From positions 1,426,001 through 1,490,000 of the forward strand of contig OU015678.1 in NCBI GenBank assembly GCA_907165275.2: a DNA stretch of 64,000 nucleotides, given 5' to 3'. Below the pieces are notes generated by a model that searched no databases, was not told the DNA's origin, and saw only the letters and a list, made by a program, of their open reading frames with translations. The stretch's first letter is position 1, and every line of letters begins with the position of its first letter. Below are positions 53,140 to 63,843 of the stretch, piece by piece. Origin of the DNA: Zygaena filipendulae (lineage: Eukaryota; Arthropoda; Insecta; Lepidoptera; Zygaenidae). Made by a program: the position numbers and the translations under genes.

Positions 53140-53296
53140 GTTTAGACTTTGAGATCTTTGGAACCACATAACCGATTCTCATTACTCCGATAGAAAACTA
53201 CAGTTTATCGAGCGATACTTTCGTCCCGATACAAAGAATTCCTGAGGTAATTTCAAAATACGGCACGCGTGTGAAACCGCGTTGCAACAGCTACCG
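53140..53296 (+). mobile_element. Helitron-like element, strongly degraded
   Basis: ATAACCGATTCTCATTACTC, ATTCCTGAGGTAATTTC and a 3' end GTGTGAAACCGCG, CAACAGCTACC. Confidence 0.45.
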
Positions 53297-53392
53297 GTCA
53301 ATAAAGAATTGTTTAAGTAGGTTAAAATTAATAATACAAGTTGTATGTAAATAGCTATTCTGTAACATTATTTTAGTTCATAAAAATACAAT

Positions 53393-53735
53393 ACCATATT
53401 GTATGCAAAGATATTGAAAGAGAATAGATTGACAATACGCTCGACCGCTAAGCTTTCCCCTTGAACCACGCAGCGGTCAAATGATCTCGTGCAAACAAAA
53501 TGCCGTTGACTAGCAAAGACTGTTGTTTATATATACCACATGACGGAAAGCGATGTGATTGGCTATTTGAAATGTACTTTGTGATGACTAGTAGTTGATT
53601 GCGTGGCAACGATGTGATTGGTTTTTATTTTGATCATTCCCCCCGCAAAAATTGGTTGACGCGGATTGCATAGTAAAAGTTTTTATTGTTCGTCTATTCT
53701 CTTATAATGTCTTTGATTGTATGTATGGGATCTAA
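53393..53735. mobile_element. Probable MITE with imperfect inverted ends
   Basis: AAGAGAATAGATTGACAAT near the left end is mirrored by ATTGTTCGTCTATTCTCTT near the right. The interior has repeated GCGATGTGATTGG / ACGATGTGATTGG. No coding sequence. Confidence 0.5.
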
Positions 53736-54088
53736 TGTCCCGGTAAAATGATTTATTAAAGTTGAAAAGAAACTCGAAGACTTTGACTACTATATGAATA
53801 GAAAGAATAAATGGACTGTATCATAATATAAAATAATAATTTAAATAATAGAAAATATTATTATAATAATAATAATTGAATGGAAATAAAAAAACTCAGA
53901 TGAAAATACCCCTTTTGTATCTTTTAACCTTTTCCCTAAAATTTAATGATTGATATAATATACACACTGCTAAAAACCCCTTCTTGTTAAGTATAGGTCT
54001 TACGGCCGCACTCACTTACTTAATTATTTTTTATTACAGGTATATTTTTTATCTTATTTTAAATATTTCATTTTTATTTTATTTTAAA

Positions 54089-54388
54089 CTAGCTTTGCCC
54101 CGCGGTTTCACCCGCGTGAGTTTCGGGATTCCCGCAGGAACTCCAATTCAGTCTAATTTACTCCTCATAACAAGAGCTAATTAACAGTGAAAGTCCCGTC
54201 AATATGGGTCCAACCGTTTCGGAGATTCACCCGCGTGAGTTTCGGAATTCCCGCAGGAACTACAAACTTCTTTTATGTAAACCTTGTCCTGATAATAACG
54301 AACACAAAAAAAAACACAATTATCTATTTTGGCGCAGTCGTTCGGAAGTTATGCGCTTAGCAACACATGTGGCGACTCATTTTTATTA
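54089..54388 (-). mobile_element. Helitron-like element, family E'
   Basis: CTAG at 54089, CCCCGCGGTTTCACCCGCG, GAAAGTCCCGTCAATATGGG, then a second TTCACCCGCGTGAGTTTCGG block; like 10649-10970 and 62667-62996. It abuts the M2 MITE. Confidence 0.8.
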
Positions 54389-54735
54389 TACACGTGTTAA
54401 TGAATTAACTGAAAACTAGAAAGTAGTTTGCTCAGAATCGTCTAGCGAATAGATCGCACCAAGTTTTAATATAGGTTATATTTTTATATTCTTACTAGCC
54501 CATGTCTAAATTATTTATAATACAATATTAGGCGCGTACGCCGCCCGCAGCGAAAAAATTCAAACCGGTAGGCGCGGGCGTAGCGCTTGGAATTTCGTAG
54601 ATAGGTCACCTCCAAACTAATGTTGAATAACTTTTAATGTATAAACTTTTTCGACATAAAATATATTTTAATCATATTATTGTTTATTTTTTTAAATAGG
54701 GTGTATCAGGTAAGTAATTCATTAACACGTTGTAT
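54389..54735. mobile_element. MITE, family M2, second copy
   Basis: ACGTGTTAATGAATTAACTG at the left and AATTCATTAACACGTTGTAT at the right. The interior matches 11384-11739 in reverse, including GGCGCGGGCGTAGCGCTTGG. Confidence 0.85.
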
Positions 54736-54754
54736 AGATTTAACGAAATTATTC

Positions 54755-54792
54755 AAATGCCAATTAACATTAATCGACTCTGAGTGCGGCCG
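54755..54792. mobile_element. Deletion remnant of the 237-bp palindromic MITE
   Basis: AATGCCAATTAACATTAA is joined directly to TCGACTCTGAGTGCGGCCG. Centre and one end only. Confidence 0.7.
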
Positions 54793-54897
54793 TCACTTTT
54801 TGCCTCAGTTAAAAGAATGGGTACAAATAATCTGGTTTTTTTTTACCGCCCCCACCACGATAATCCCCCGTTACCGTAGAGGTAAGATAGTATTACT

Positions 54898-55132
54898 ACT
54901 ATTATTATTATTAGTATTATAAGCGCGAAAGTTTGTAAGAATGTATGGATGGATGTCTGGATGGATGGATGTTTGTTACTCTTTCACGCAAAATCTACTG
55001 AATTGATTTAAATGAAACTTTACAATAGTATAGCTTATACCTACATCAGATTAACACATAGAGTACTATTTATCTCGGAATTCCCGCGGGAACTCTGAAA
55101 TTACCGCGGGTGAAACCGCGTGGCACAGCTAG
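54898..55132 (+). mobile_element. Helitron-like element, family A'
   Basis: TTAGTATTATAAGCGCGAAAG, a (GGAT)n run, ACTCTTTCACGCAAAATC, ACCGCGGGTGAAACCGCG, CTAG at 55132. Same subfamily as 16023-16249. Confidence 0.85.
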
Positions 55133-55290
55133 TTCTTTATAATTTAAACAAATCGTAAAATGTTACATAGGCAAGTATTCGTTTTAGTTCTCTTTCGATC
55201 TTTCGCTCGTTCAAGTTCATCTTTCAATTAAGAGTTTAATACCTATCGTATAATCAACGCGACATTAAATTTTCATATCATAATCTTAAA

Positions 55291-55529
55291 TCTATACATA
55301 TATAAAATGCTTTGTCCTGAATGACTGATAGACCAACGCACAGCCTAAACAGCTGATCGTGAGACCTGAAACTTGAAGGGTGTCTTCTTCCTATGACGTA
55401 GGCATCCGATAAGAAAGGATTTCTGAAAATTCAATCCCTAAAGGGATGAAAAGGGGTTGGAAAGTTTGTATGGAACAATTCCGTGGGTACTTTGAAATTA
55501 TTGCGTGTGAAACCGCGCGGGACCACTAG
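55291..55529 (+). mobile_element. Helitron-like element, family D
   Basis: TCTATACATATATAAAATGC start, GTCCTGAATGACTGATAG, GACGTAGGCATCCGATAAG, GTGTGAAACCGCGCGGG, CTAG at 55529. Confidence 0.85.
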
Positions 55530-56337
55530 TATATAATATGGTTGTAGTATTGTTTTGCTAATGTGTTGGTAATAACGCGATCGACTCCCGGAATAAGTAA
55601 AAGCATAAGCATAGGTCAATGATATTATGTTTGGCCATTAACTGAAAGAAGAAAGATATGTATTTTATTTATATTGTTATAATTATGCATTCCGTATTTT
55701 TGCTTAAGTATCTATTTATTTTACAACTTTTCTTTCATTTCCTTTCCTTTTTTTATCCCTAGTTTTGATTCTATCGAACCGTTATTTTTATTTTTATCCA
55801 CGTCCTTTCTTTTTATCTCTTCTCCCGCCAATGTTTACTTCAAATCCTTTCGATTTTTCAAAGGTCGACTGGAAGAAATCCCCTCGCGAGATAAGTCCGC
55901 CTTTGAGCATAAATTACCCACTTATTTTAATTTTATCAATTTGTAAAAACTTTGTTTATGTTCAATAATAGTATACAAACAAACAAACAAATAAGAAATT
56001 TCTCCAGCACCAAACCAACCGACAAAATAACGGTCCATGGGCGGTAACCATGGCATAAATAAGCCAAGGTGTCACGTGTCATGGACAGAGGTAACACCTA
56101 TAGAGGTTTTATTTGTTTTGCTCGACACCTTCGCCTCTCTGTAGTCGTTGGGGTGCGAACGGTGCACGAAGAAAACAATGGAACTCCCATTCGCGTCAGA
56201 AAATGACCCGTAACATGTACTCAGTTGTTCCCGAGGTATAGGAAATTGATTGATAAATGATTGATCTACATTAACGCGAGCGAAGCCGCGGGCACCAGCT
56301 AGTTAGTTATTACATAAGTTATCCTTTACACAATAGG
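55530..56337. other. Intergenic DNA
   Basis: A Helitron-like 3' fragment (AACGCGAGCGAAGCCGCG, CAGCTAG) lies at 56264-56303. A GC-richer stretch at 56025-56230 holds ATGGGCGGTAACCATGGC. No gene. Confidence 0.45.
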
Positions 56338-56432
56338 CATTCCAGGTCGGCAACGCGCCTGCATGCCTTCTGGTGTTGCAGATGTCCATGGGCGGCGGTA
56401 ATCACTTCCGTTTGCCGACTATGACATAAAAA
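56338..56432 (+). mobile_element. LINE/SINE 3' tail (GGCGGTAATCACTT type)
   Basis: GGTCGGCAACGCGCCTGC, ATGGGCGGCGGTAATCACTT, then GACATAAAAAAAAAAC. Same tail as the LINE at 19921-20650 and the SINE at 59928-60275. Confidence 0.75.
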
Positions 56433-56439
56433 AAAAACA

Positions 56440-56715
56440 AAATAGTTCTATTTAGTCCGTGAGTTATATATATCTACATATTTTGCTTTTTCAAATAAAT
56501 GGGAAAAATACTTATGGTTAGATAAAGCCGCGGATAAAATGCATCAAAGTGCAAGGTGTGGGGGCGGCTCGTTAGGTACGTAATAATCACGTACGAAGTA
56601 TAACCATGGACCAATAAAACTAAGGCGTGGCGTCACGCGACATTTCGACTCAATGTATTATATCGCCGTTATTTTTTGATTAGATAAAAAAAGAAAAATA
56701 CGTGTCCCATTCCTT
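56440..56715. mobile_element. MITE, family M5, degraded
   Basis: TTTAGTCCGTGAGTTAT, TTTTGCTTTTTCAAATAAAT at the left; TATATCGCCGTTATTTTTTG and GAAAAATACGTGTCCC at the right. Confidence 0.65.
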
Positions 56716-57175
56716 CCTTTCCTATAAGTGAAAGAATTTTCAAAATCGGTTCAGTAGATCCAGAGATTACAACTACAACGTCACAAACTCACAAGCTCAC
56801 AATTCACAATTTACCTCTATAACATTAGTATAGATAAAAAGTGTTTATACAAAGTTAATAAAAATAGTCTTGAAAATTCGCAATCCGTGGAAGAATCTGG
56901 AGATGCAGTAGCTTCGGCCATGGCCAGGATGTGATGAACAGGAAGAAACAGGAAGCAGAAGTCTGCAGACAACTTAAAAATACCTAAGATTAAAGAAAGT
57001 CCTAAATCCAAAAAAAGGAAGCTGGAATCATACGCTTAGATGGAAAAAGAACGTAGGTACCTTATCTATTCTATGCTACTACCTCCATGGCTCTTAACAC
57101 CACGTTATAAATACCTACCTAGTCTACAAAAAAAAATTATAAATTAATTAAGTAGGTATATGTGTTATCAAATAT
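56716..57175. other. Family F Helitron-like fragment and unassigned DNA
   Basis: 56725-56825 holds AAGTGAAAGAATTTTCAAAA, TTCAGTAGATCCAGAG and TCTATAACATTAGTATAG, the 5' part of family F. The remainder is unassigned. Confidence 0.5.
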
Positions 57176-57344
57176 TAGCTGTTTCTCGCGGTTAATATAA
57201 GACTTCCCGCGGGAATTCCGGAGTAAAAAGTCCCTATACTATCTATACCCTATGTCATTTTCTGTTCCGTACATAACGGGTATGCTCATGACGATCAGTT
57301 GAGAAGTTAAGGCGTGGAAAAGTAACAAACACAGACATTTAATA
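57176..57344 (-). mobile_element. Helitron-like element, family A, degraded
   Basis: AGCTGTTTCTCGCGG, TTCCCGCGGGAATTCCGG, GACGATCAGTTGAGAAG, GTAACAAACACAGAC. It directly precedes the family C tandem. Confidence 0.7.
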
Positions 57345-57592
57345 TCTATTATATATAAATCACGTGTCACGTTGTTTGTCCGCGATGGACTCCGAAACTA
57401 CTGAACGGATTTAAATAAAATTTTGTAACCATTCATAAAATGGTCCAACTTAAAAGATAGGATAGTTTTTATTCCGGAATTCCCGCGGGAACTCCAGAAC
57501 TCAGGGGTACAAAGAAGGACGTAGAGTACTTTTCCTGGAATTCCCGCGGGAACTCCGAAATTACCGCGGATGAAATCGCGGGGGACAGCTAG
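57345..57592 (+). mobile_element. Helitron-like element, family C, left unit of a tandem
   Basis: TCTATTATATATAAATCACG start, CTAG at 57592. The 3' region is doubled: CGGAATTCCCGCGGGAACTC occurs twice, the second after GGGGTACAAAGAAGGACG, a motif of family A. This suggests template switching or 3' read-through. Confidence 0.9.
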
Positions 57593-57861
57593 TCTTAATA
57601 TATATACATCACGTGTCACGTTGTTTGTCCGCGATGGACTCCGAAAATACTGAACGGATTTGAATAAAATTTTGTCACCATTTATAATATGGCCCAACTT
57701 AAAAGATAGGAGAGTTTCTATCCCGGAATTCCCGCGGGAACTCCGGCATTAATTCGGGGAACAGCTAATCACCGTAAACTACTGACAGGGGTACAATTTT
57801 TTCCTGGAATTCTCGCGGGAACTCCGAAATTACCGCGGATGAAATCGCGGGGGACAGCTAG
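57593..57861 (+). mobile_element. Helitron-like element, family C, right unit of a tandem
   Basis: TCTTAATATATATACATCAC begins at the base after the previous CTAG. A truncated 3' end (CGGGGAACAGCTAATC, 57760s) is followed by a second complete 3' end, CTAG at 57861. Confidence 0.9.
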
Positions 57862-58118
57862 TTGAATTAAAAGTAAGGATTTTATGGTAAAACATTATGA
57901 TGCCAAATAAACAATGTTAATAAACTGACGTAAAAATCACCCTCAAAATATAACGGATCGATGGCCACCAGACGTCGCCGCGCACGTGCGCGACACACTC
58001 CCGCCAAAACTTATGTCAAAAACATATGCGGCGTTTACAACAAATTGCAGCGTTTGATCTTACTAACATCCATGGAACCGCTGCAGAGACTGCGCAAACC
58101 GATGCGAATTGTTTTACA
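57862..58118. other. Intergenic DNA with a GC-rich block
   Basis: 57955-58115 (GGCCACCAGACGTCGCCGCG) is GC-richer and open for 67 codons, but no family is recognised. Not called as a gene. Confidence 0.35.
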
Positions 58119-58455
58119 TATTTTTCATTACTCATACTCGGAAAGTAGGTCTGAAGTTGCCTGAGAAGCGGGTTGAAAGTAACACTTTTCAGCCCTAGGG
58201 AGAATCGTTTTCAACTGACAGCTGGATACTGCAGAAACTCAAGTTTTTTTTTATGTCATAGGGGGCATACTTACTGGCCAGTAGCACACCTAATGGTTGA
58301 TTTATGTAAAATAAAATTCACTCATTTTTTTCTTTAGCTAATTCCTATTTTTATTTTGACTTTCCTTGCATTCGTAATGAAAAGCACAGTGTTATCCTCG
58401 GTATAAAGACTTTACTTACTTTCATCCCTAGGATAACAATGTTCTATTACGTTTA
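58119..58455. repeat. Interspersed repeat R1, inverted copy, with a LINE-tail scar
   Basis: Matches 27972-28346 in reverse. A segment TTATGTCATAGGGGGCATAC ... GTAGCACACCTAATGG (about 58248-58300) inside is a short LINE/SINE 3' end. Confidence 0.7.
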
Positions 58456-58554
58456 CACTCAACAGGGTGCGTAAAGTAGTAGGTAAATGTGGCTGCCATT
58501 TCATAAGTGGCGTGCGATTTTTCTTTCTTTTCAGGTTATGTTATAAACTCCAAT

Positions 58555-58737
58555 CTAAGTTAGTTTGTTTGTTTAGTTTAGACGCATTCCTTAATTAGTC
58601 AACCAATATTCATGAAATTTTACATACCTACTCTTTGTTAGAGATTACCTACAGAAAAGGATACAGGATGTATTTTATCCCAGAATTCCCGCGGAAACTT
58701 TGATATAAATGCGGGTGAAACCTCGGGGAACAGCTAG
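58555..58737 (+). mobile_element. Helitron-like element, family A
   Basis: AATATTCATGAAATTTTAC, GAATTCCCGCGGAAACTTTG, TGCGGGTGAAACCTCGGGG, CTAG at 58737. Confidence 0.8.
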
Positions 58738-58761
58738 TAAAAAATAAAATTGCACCCTAGA

Positions 58762-59100
58762 CTGAATGGGCTAGTTGACTAAATTTTTTTTAGTCCGGTT
58801 TGTAGATTAATAAAAAATATTGGACACGTATTTTTTCTTTTTTTACGTAATCAAATAATAGCGGCGATACATCGAGTTGAAATTTCGCGTAACGTCACTA
58901 GCCGGTGCAGTTTGTGTGGGGGCTTATAGCGGTTAATGACTTCACGAGCCCCCACCCTAAACTTTAATTAATGCGTTATATCTATGTATATTTTCATTAA
59001 TTTGAAAAAGCAAAAAATACGTGTCCAATATTTTTTATAAATCTACAAACCGGACTAATTATAATTTAGATTTTCAAAAGTCGTCAACATCCATATTGGA
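58762..59100. mobile_element. MITE, family M5, best copy
   Basis: TAGTCCGGTTTGTAGATTAA and ATTGGACACGTATTTTTTC (left) are mirrored by ACGTGTCCAATATTTTTTAT and AATCTACAAACCGGACTA (right). The outer GTTGACTAAATTTTTT / AAAAGTCGTCAAC may also belong to the element. No coding sequence. Confidence 0.85.
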
Positions 59101-59656
59101 CCGCTGCGCGCCGCCAGTTTGAACAGCCCTTTGCGACGATTGTAATCTCAGCGCAGCTACGCTCGAAGCGAAAACAGATTGATTTAAACAAATAAGCCTG
59201 CTGTGATTTTTGGGGTTTACGTATGCATGAGGATGAACGTCGATTGCTCTAGCCTTGAGGGCATGAAACGATTGTATAAGAAGAATTTTTGTTTAACTCA
59301 ACTATCTTTACGGAGTGGGTTTTTGGCGGGTAACTTCAGAAAGCTTTTTGTTTTGCAAATTACTTTATTGTGATTATTGTGGTGGAATTTGCATAATGTG
59401 GAAACAGTGAAATAGGATCAAATTGAGCGTTGGCGGGAAGGTCCTGCAGGCTGTATGAACTTTGTTTCTTTAAATTCCTTGAAATGGGTAGATCTAACCT
59501 AAAATGGGTAAGTTATGGAGTATATATCAGAAATGGCAGTATGGGCCATGTTCTTATGTCCTTAGGTTAAATAAACGAAAACAAAACTTTGCAAAGTTTT
59601 TGTCGGGAAGTTTTTAAAAATGGATTCTTTATCTATACCATGGACCAATTAAACCT
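59101..59656. other. Intergenic DNA, nothing recognised
   Basis: No gene or repeat ends seen. Confidence 0.4.
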
Positions 59657-59866
59657 ATACCTACTAATATTATAATGAGTAAAGATTTGATTTTTTGTTT
59701 GTTTGTTACGATTTAACTCAAAAACTGCTGGACCGATTTCAAAAATTCTTTCTCCATCAGAAAGCTACATTATCCCTGAATAACATAGGCTATATTGTAA
59801 TCCGGAAATTCCGCAGGAACTACGAAATGTGGGTGTATCGCGGGTGAAACCGGGTGGGACAGCTAG
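59657..59866 (+). mobile_element. Helitron-like element, family B
   Basis: TACTAATATTATAATGAG, AAAGATTTGATTTTTTG, CTGCTGGACCGATTTC, CGCGGGTGAAACCGGG, CTAG at 59866. Confidence 0.85.
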
Positions 59867-59927
59867 TTTTGTATAAATGTGGGATAATAGGGGCCGTTAT
59901 TATAAAATATATACTTACTTTTTTCTG

Positions 59928-60275
59928 TCATAGGGGGCAAACGGGCAAGTGGTACACCTGATGGTAAGTGATTACCGCTGCCCATAGACATCTGCAACAC
60001 CAGCAGGCATGCAGGTGCGTTGCCGACCTGGAATGGGGATGGGAACTGGCTTTCAAGTGGGGCTGCCGGAACACACCGTTAGGTGCTTGGCGACAGATTT
60101 GCAACTCGAAGGTGGTAGCTAGCCCGCCGGGCACTAGAGAGCGCCCTACCACCATGCTATGGTTTCCTCACGATGTTTGCCTTCACCGACAGCTCAAGCT
60201 CATTGTTAGAGTTTGAACCTACGCCTTGCGGCGTTTGATCCGAACGCACTAACCACTGAGCTATCATCGCTGTAA
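59928..60275 (-). mobile_element. tRNA-headed SINE with LINE-derived tail, near complete
   Basis: On the minus strand the head reads ATGATAGCTCAGTGGTTAG, GTGCGTTCGGATCAAACG, GGTTCAAACTC. A body with GGTGGTAGGGCGCTCTC follows, and the tail CCAGGTCGGCAACGCACC, GGTAATCACTTACCATCAGG, GTTTGCCCCC. That tail is the 3' end of the LINE at 19921-20650, the usual way a SINE borrows LINE machinery. Confidence 0.8.
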
Positions 60276-60634
60276 AATACTTATACTTAAGTTAATGTGT
60301 TACCTATATGCTCTTAAGAAACATGTTGTTGGTACAACGGTATAAATCTCTTCCAAATAACATATATGTATAGTTATTCTATATCTTGTAAACCACAATA
60401 AAATCGAATAAAACTCAACAAAACAATCCAATCCCGACAGCAACGAACAGCATCTGAACATAATCGTCCGCTGACGCTGATCCTAGGCCATTAACTGGTA
60501 GACATGACGGCGCCCAGCTGACGTCAGCACGCGGCCGGCACGCGCCCACTCCGCCGGATTCACCATAGAGATTCACCACGCACTAGTGCCTCCGCTTTAT
60601 TGGTTTAAAAATTAATTACCTATTTGATTTTAAA
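60276..60634. promoter_or_regulatory. Intergenic DNA with a GC-rich island
   Basis: 60425-60600 contains GCTGACGTCAGC, a CRE-type palindrome, and GCGGCCGGCACGCGCCC. Repeat-free. Candidate regulatory element by composition only. Confidence 0.3.
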
Positions 60635-60711
60635 CTAGCTGTTCACCACGGTTTCACCCGCATTAGTTTCAGAGATCCCGCGGGTATTCCGAGATGAAAG
60701 TAAGTAGGTAC
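60635..60711 (-). mobile_element. Helitron-like 3' fragment
   Basis: CTAG at 60635, ACGGTTTCACCCGC, TCCCGCGGGTATTCCG; interrupted by the LINE tail that follows. Confidence 0.65.
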
Positions 60712-60810
60712 TACCTGAAGGTTGACTGGCAGAGAATGCCACTGTGGCATTAAGTCCGCCTTTTGTGCCATGATGTGCATAAAGTTTAAATAAAGAAATA
60801 AATAAATAAC
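60712..60810 (+). mobile_element. LINE 3' tail with (AAAT)n
   Basis: GGTTGACTGGCAGAGAATG, GGCATTAAGTCCGCC, then TAAATAAAGAAATAAATAAA. Common lepidopteran non-LTR 3' end. Confidence 0.7.
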
Positions 60811-60856
60811 TACTTTCTAGTTTTCAGTTAATTCATTAGATAACACGTTGTATATT
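60811..60856. mobile_element. Terminal fragment of MITE family M2
   Basis: CTACTTTCTAGTTTTCAG, TTAATTCATTA, GATA, ACACGTTGTATA: one end of M2 with a 4-bp insertion. Confidence 0.7.
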
Positions 60857-60865
60857 CAGTACAGA

Positions 60866-61045
60866 AATAGCTGTTCCACGCGGTTTCACCAGTGTTCTTT
60901 TCAGAGTTTCCGCGGGAATTCCGGGATAAAAAGTACTCTGTAACCTTCTCCGTACCCCTGAAAACGTGTATGCGAAATTTCATGACGAACGGTTGAGTAT
61001 TTTAGGCGTGAAAGCGTTTAAACAAACTTACATTCGCATTTAGGT
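60866..61045 (-). mobile_element. Helitron-like element, family A
   Basis: TAGCTGTTCCACGCGGTTTC, CCGCGGGAATTCCGGG, CCCCTGAAAACGTGTATGCG, GTGAAAGCGTTTAAACAAAC. CTAG is mutated. Confidence 0.75.
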
Positions 61046-61852
61046 ACATAATTATAGGTACTAGTAGATTATCGCGTGTTGATTATGTTCAATTAGATAC
61101 CTATCTTTAAAAAATACCACGTTTTGCTCCCAATTTTTCACGATTTAAAGAGTATTGAATTACCAATCCTGCAGGATATCGACTCACATTGATTTTTGCA
61201 AGTACACTCCAGCAGACCATAAACACATTAGCAAAGACAATCTGTTTGCCCGCGCAATCAATTTTATCTGTAACTCGATATTTGAACAAAGTGCTCCACT
61301 CTGTTTGGAAAGATATATTTTCGGCAAGCATCTATCTACTTATTTGTTCTATGGCTTTGTTTATATTGACCGCTCTAGGGTTATGGGGAGTTCCCGAGTG
61401 GAAGAACAAACTATAACTAAATAGCATTTAGAAGCAATTTCACATAGGTAGATATGTACATAATATATCTATGTACACCCGTACTTCGAGGGGAAAAGCA
61501 GAAACTATGGACCTACATTTGCAGCAACTTGTTGAGAAACAGTTTGCAAAAATAAAAAGAACAACTTACATACGAAAATATCGCAAGCATAGAGTTACAT
61601 ACCTACGTAGAGTCATGGAATTTCAAATGAGGTGGAAATAGCTTAGGTAGTAGGTACTATATCTTAGCGGGAACGTAATTGGTTAACATTTTAGGCAAAT
61701 AACATCGGTTCGTTAAGTGCTTCAATTTCGAACAAAAAGGTATTAAGTGTCTAGTTTAGGTATTAAGTGTCTAGTAACTTTATGATTGCAAGTTAAATAA
61801 AAAAAAATAGTTAAATAAACTTATACGTTTTTAATTACACTTATCTGTACAT
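61046..61852. other. Intergenic DNA, nothing recognised
   Basis: Short overlapping open frames at 61107-61424 on both strands have no family similarity I recognise. AT-rich otherwise. Confidence 0.4.
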
Positions 61853-62010
61853 TCTAACTATTATAAATGTGACAGTAAGTTTGTTTGTTTGTCACGCTTT
61901 CACGCCCACATACGTTGTCAGGGCTACAAAAAGGACATAGGGTACTTTCATACCGGAATTCCCGCGGGATCTCCGAAATTAACATGGGCGAAACCGCGGG
62001 GTGCAGCTAG
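61853..62010 (+). mobile_element. Helitron-like element, family A, compact
   Basis: TCTAACTATTATAAATGTG start, GTCACGCTTTCACGCCC, AACATGGGCGAAACCGCGGG, CTAG at 62010. Confidence 0.85.
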
Positions 62011-62666
62011 TTAAAATATATAACTTTTATAGAACATAGCAAACACACCGTGTATCAAATGTTCGCAAATTGCTCACGAAACGCGATACGGGAATGTGTG
62101 TACTCAATGTGTTGTTAAGAGGAATTTGGCAGGGACGGAGTCGAGAGCGGACAGAGAATTGTCCTTGGGCCCACGGGAAACCCAAATCATACAAAAATCA
62201 TTGTAGCAGCAACTAGCTGCAAGCAGTTTCAGAACGACGTTTTAGTTTAGCTTAAAACGCAGTTAGTGCAAGAAAAGTGTGATGATTTCAAGTAATAGTT
62301 ACTTGAATATTATTATGTTTTTCGTGCCCTTGTGTACCTTCTTGCATCGTTCCACCCAAATATAGATTGATTTTGTGCTTCAATATTGTGAATGTATTAA
62401 CATCTAGGTACCTATAGTGTCATTAATTCTACGACAGCAATATTGTAATTAATGACAGTTTTTAAATAATTCATAACAAAAAACATAGCTATTTAAAAAA
62501 CACGATGACAACAAGAGGGTTTTATAAGCAAGAATAATAACAATGTGTTTTATGCACAAGGACATACCTGTTATAGTCCACTTACCTACTGCTAATTTTT
62601 CTTGTGCTCCTAGTATAAACAAGAAGTTTAGGAGCATGAGAGGTGAAAAATAATTATATTGATAAA
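62011..62666. other. Intergenic DNA
   Basis: 62035-62245 is repeat-free and less AT-rich (GACGGAGTCGAGAGCGGAC). The rest is AT-rich. No gene. Confidence 0.4.
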
Positions 62667-62996
62667 TCTACATAAATAAAAATGAATCGCCGAAATGTAT
62701 GTGATCGCATAACTTTCCAAACAACTGCACCAAATTGGATAATTCTAATTTTTGTGTTCATTATTGTCAGGACAAGGTTTGTCTAAAAGAAGTTTGGAGT
62801 TCCTGCGAGAACTCCGAAACCCACGCGGGTGGATCTCCGAAACGGTTGGACCGATTTTGACGGGCCTTTATTACTGCTAATTAGTTGATAAGCTTATAAG
62901 AAGCAGATTAGGCTATTTTAGGCTACTTTGGAGTTCTTGTGGGAATTCCGAAACTTACGCGAAACCGTGGAACTGCGGGGCACACTGCACAGCTAG
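62667..62996 (+). mobile_element. Helitron-like element, family E', near complete
   Basis: TCTACATAAATAAAAATGAA start, an internal GGAGTTCCTGCGAGAACTCC, ACCCACGCGGGTGGATCTCC, GGTTGGACCGATTTTGACG, CTAG at 62996. The 3' half is present twice in degraded form. Confidence 0.8.
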
Positions 62997-63115
62997 TTAA
63001 TAATAATATAGTATTTAATAATAATAATGCTAGAACATTATCACACAGCGTATTATAAAATTATTTTTATCAATATTAATACCTATTATATATTTATTTA
63101 TTATATATTAATATA

Positions 63116-63266
63116 CTAGCCGTTCCCCGCGGTTTCACCCGCGTTAGTTTCGGAGATCCCGCTGGAATCCCGGGATAAAAAGTACCCTATGTCCTTTGTA
63201 CCCCAGATAACGTGTATGTATAACAAACAAACAAACTCACTTTCAAATTTAAAATAGCAAGGATAT
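63116..63266 (-). mobile_element. Helitron-like element, family A
   Basis: CTAGCCGTTCCCCGCGG, TTTCACCCGCG, GGGATAAAAAGTACCC, AACAAACAAACAAACTCAC. The 5' end is degenerate. Confidence 0.85.
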
Positions 63267-63597
63267 ATTGTTCACGTTCAAATCCGCCCCTGGCTGTCAC
63301 CACGAGCCCTTGGCCCGTGTTAACAGGCGAACTACACGCACTATACACTAAATACATGACTGGAAACGTGTTGTGCCGTGTGCGTGTAGTTTACAAACTG
63401 GATATAGGGGAACAACTGACATGTCTTGTCACTGGGTTGCTGATTGCATACCTACCTGTCCCCACATGGAATAGGTAGGTCACATTAGGCTCAGAAAGTA
63501 CGGTTACAGAAAGTATAGGTACCTACTCCCTACTAATGCCGTGTAAAACACTCATCACTTACTCGTGCTCAGATCTACACCGTATATAAGTACTACT
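63267..63597. other. Intergenic DNA, nothing recognised
   Basis: A less AT-rich stretch (63270-63440) with no gene or repeat recognised. Confidence 0.35.
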
Positions 63598-63843
63598 TGG
63601 ACGCAGATAAGCAATAACATGTTAATCCACAAAACAAAGTTATTGATTCAGAACGATTTATTGAGAGATAGAGAACGTTTTTAAATATGTGTTTACCTTA
63701 TTACATTGTTTGAATATGTAACTAAATATTGAACATAAAAATGTTGAAACAAAATGGCGCTATAATTTTAAAACTTTAATTTACTTAAAATTTCTCCAGT
63801 GTAGGTTAACACACTATTGCTTATCTATGTCCACTTATATCTT
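63598..63843 (+). mobile_element. MITE, family M6, intact ends
   Basis: TGGACGCAGATAAGCAATAA at the left and TATTGCTTATCTATGTCCA at the right form imperfect inverted repeats of 19 bp. 246 bp, non-coding. Confidence 0.88.
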
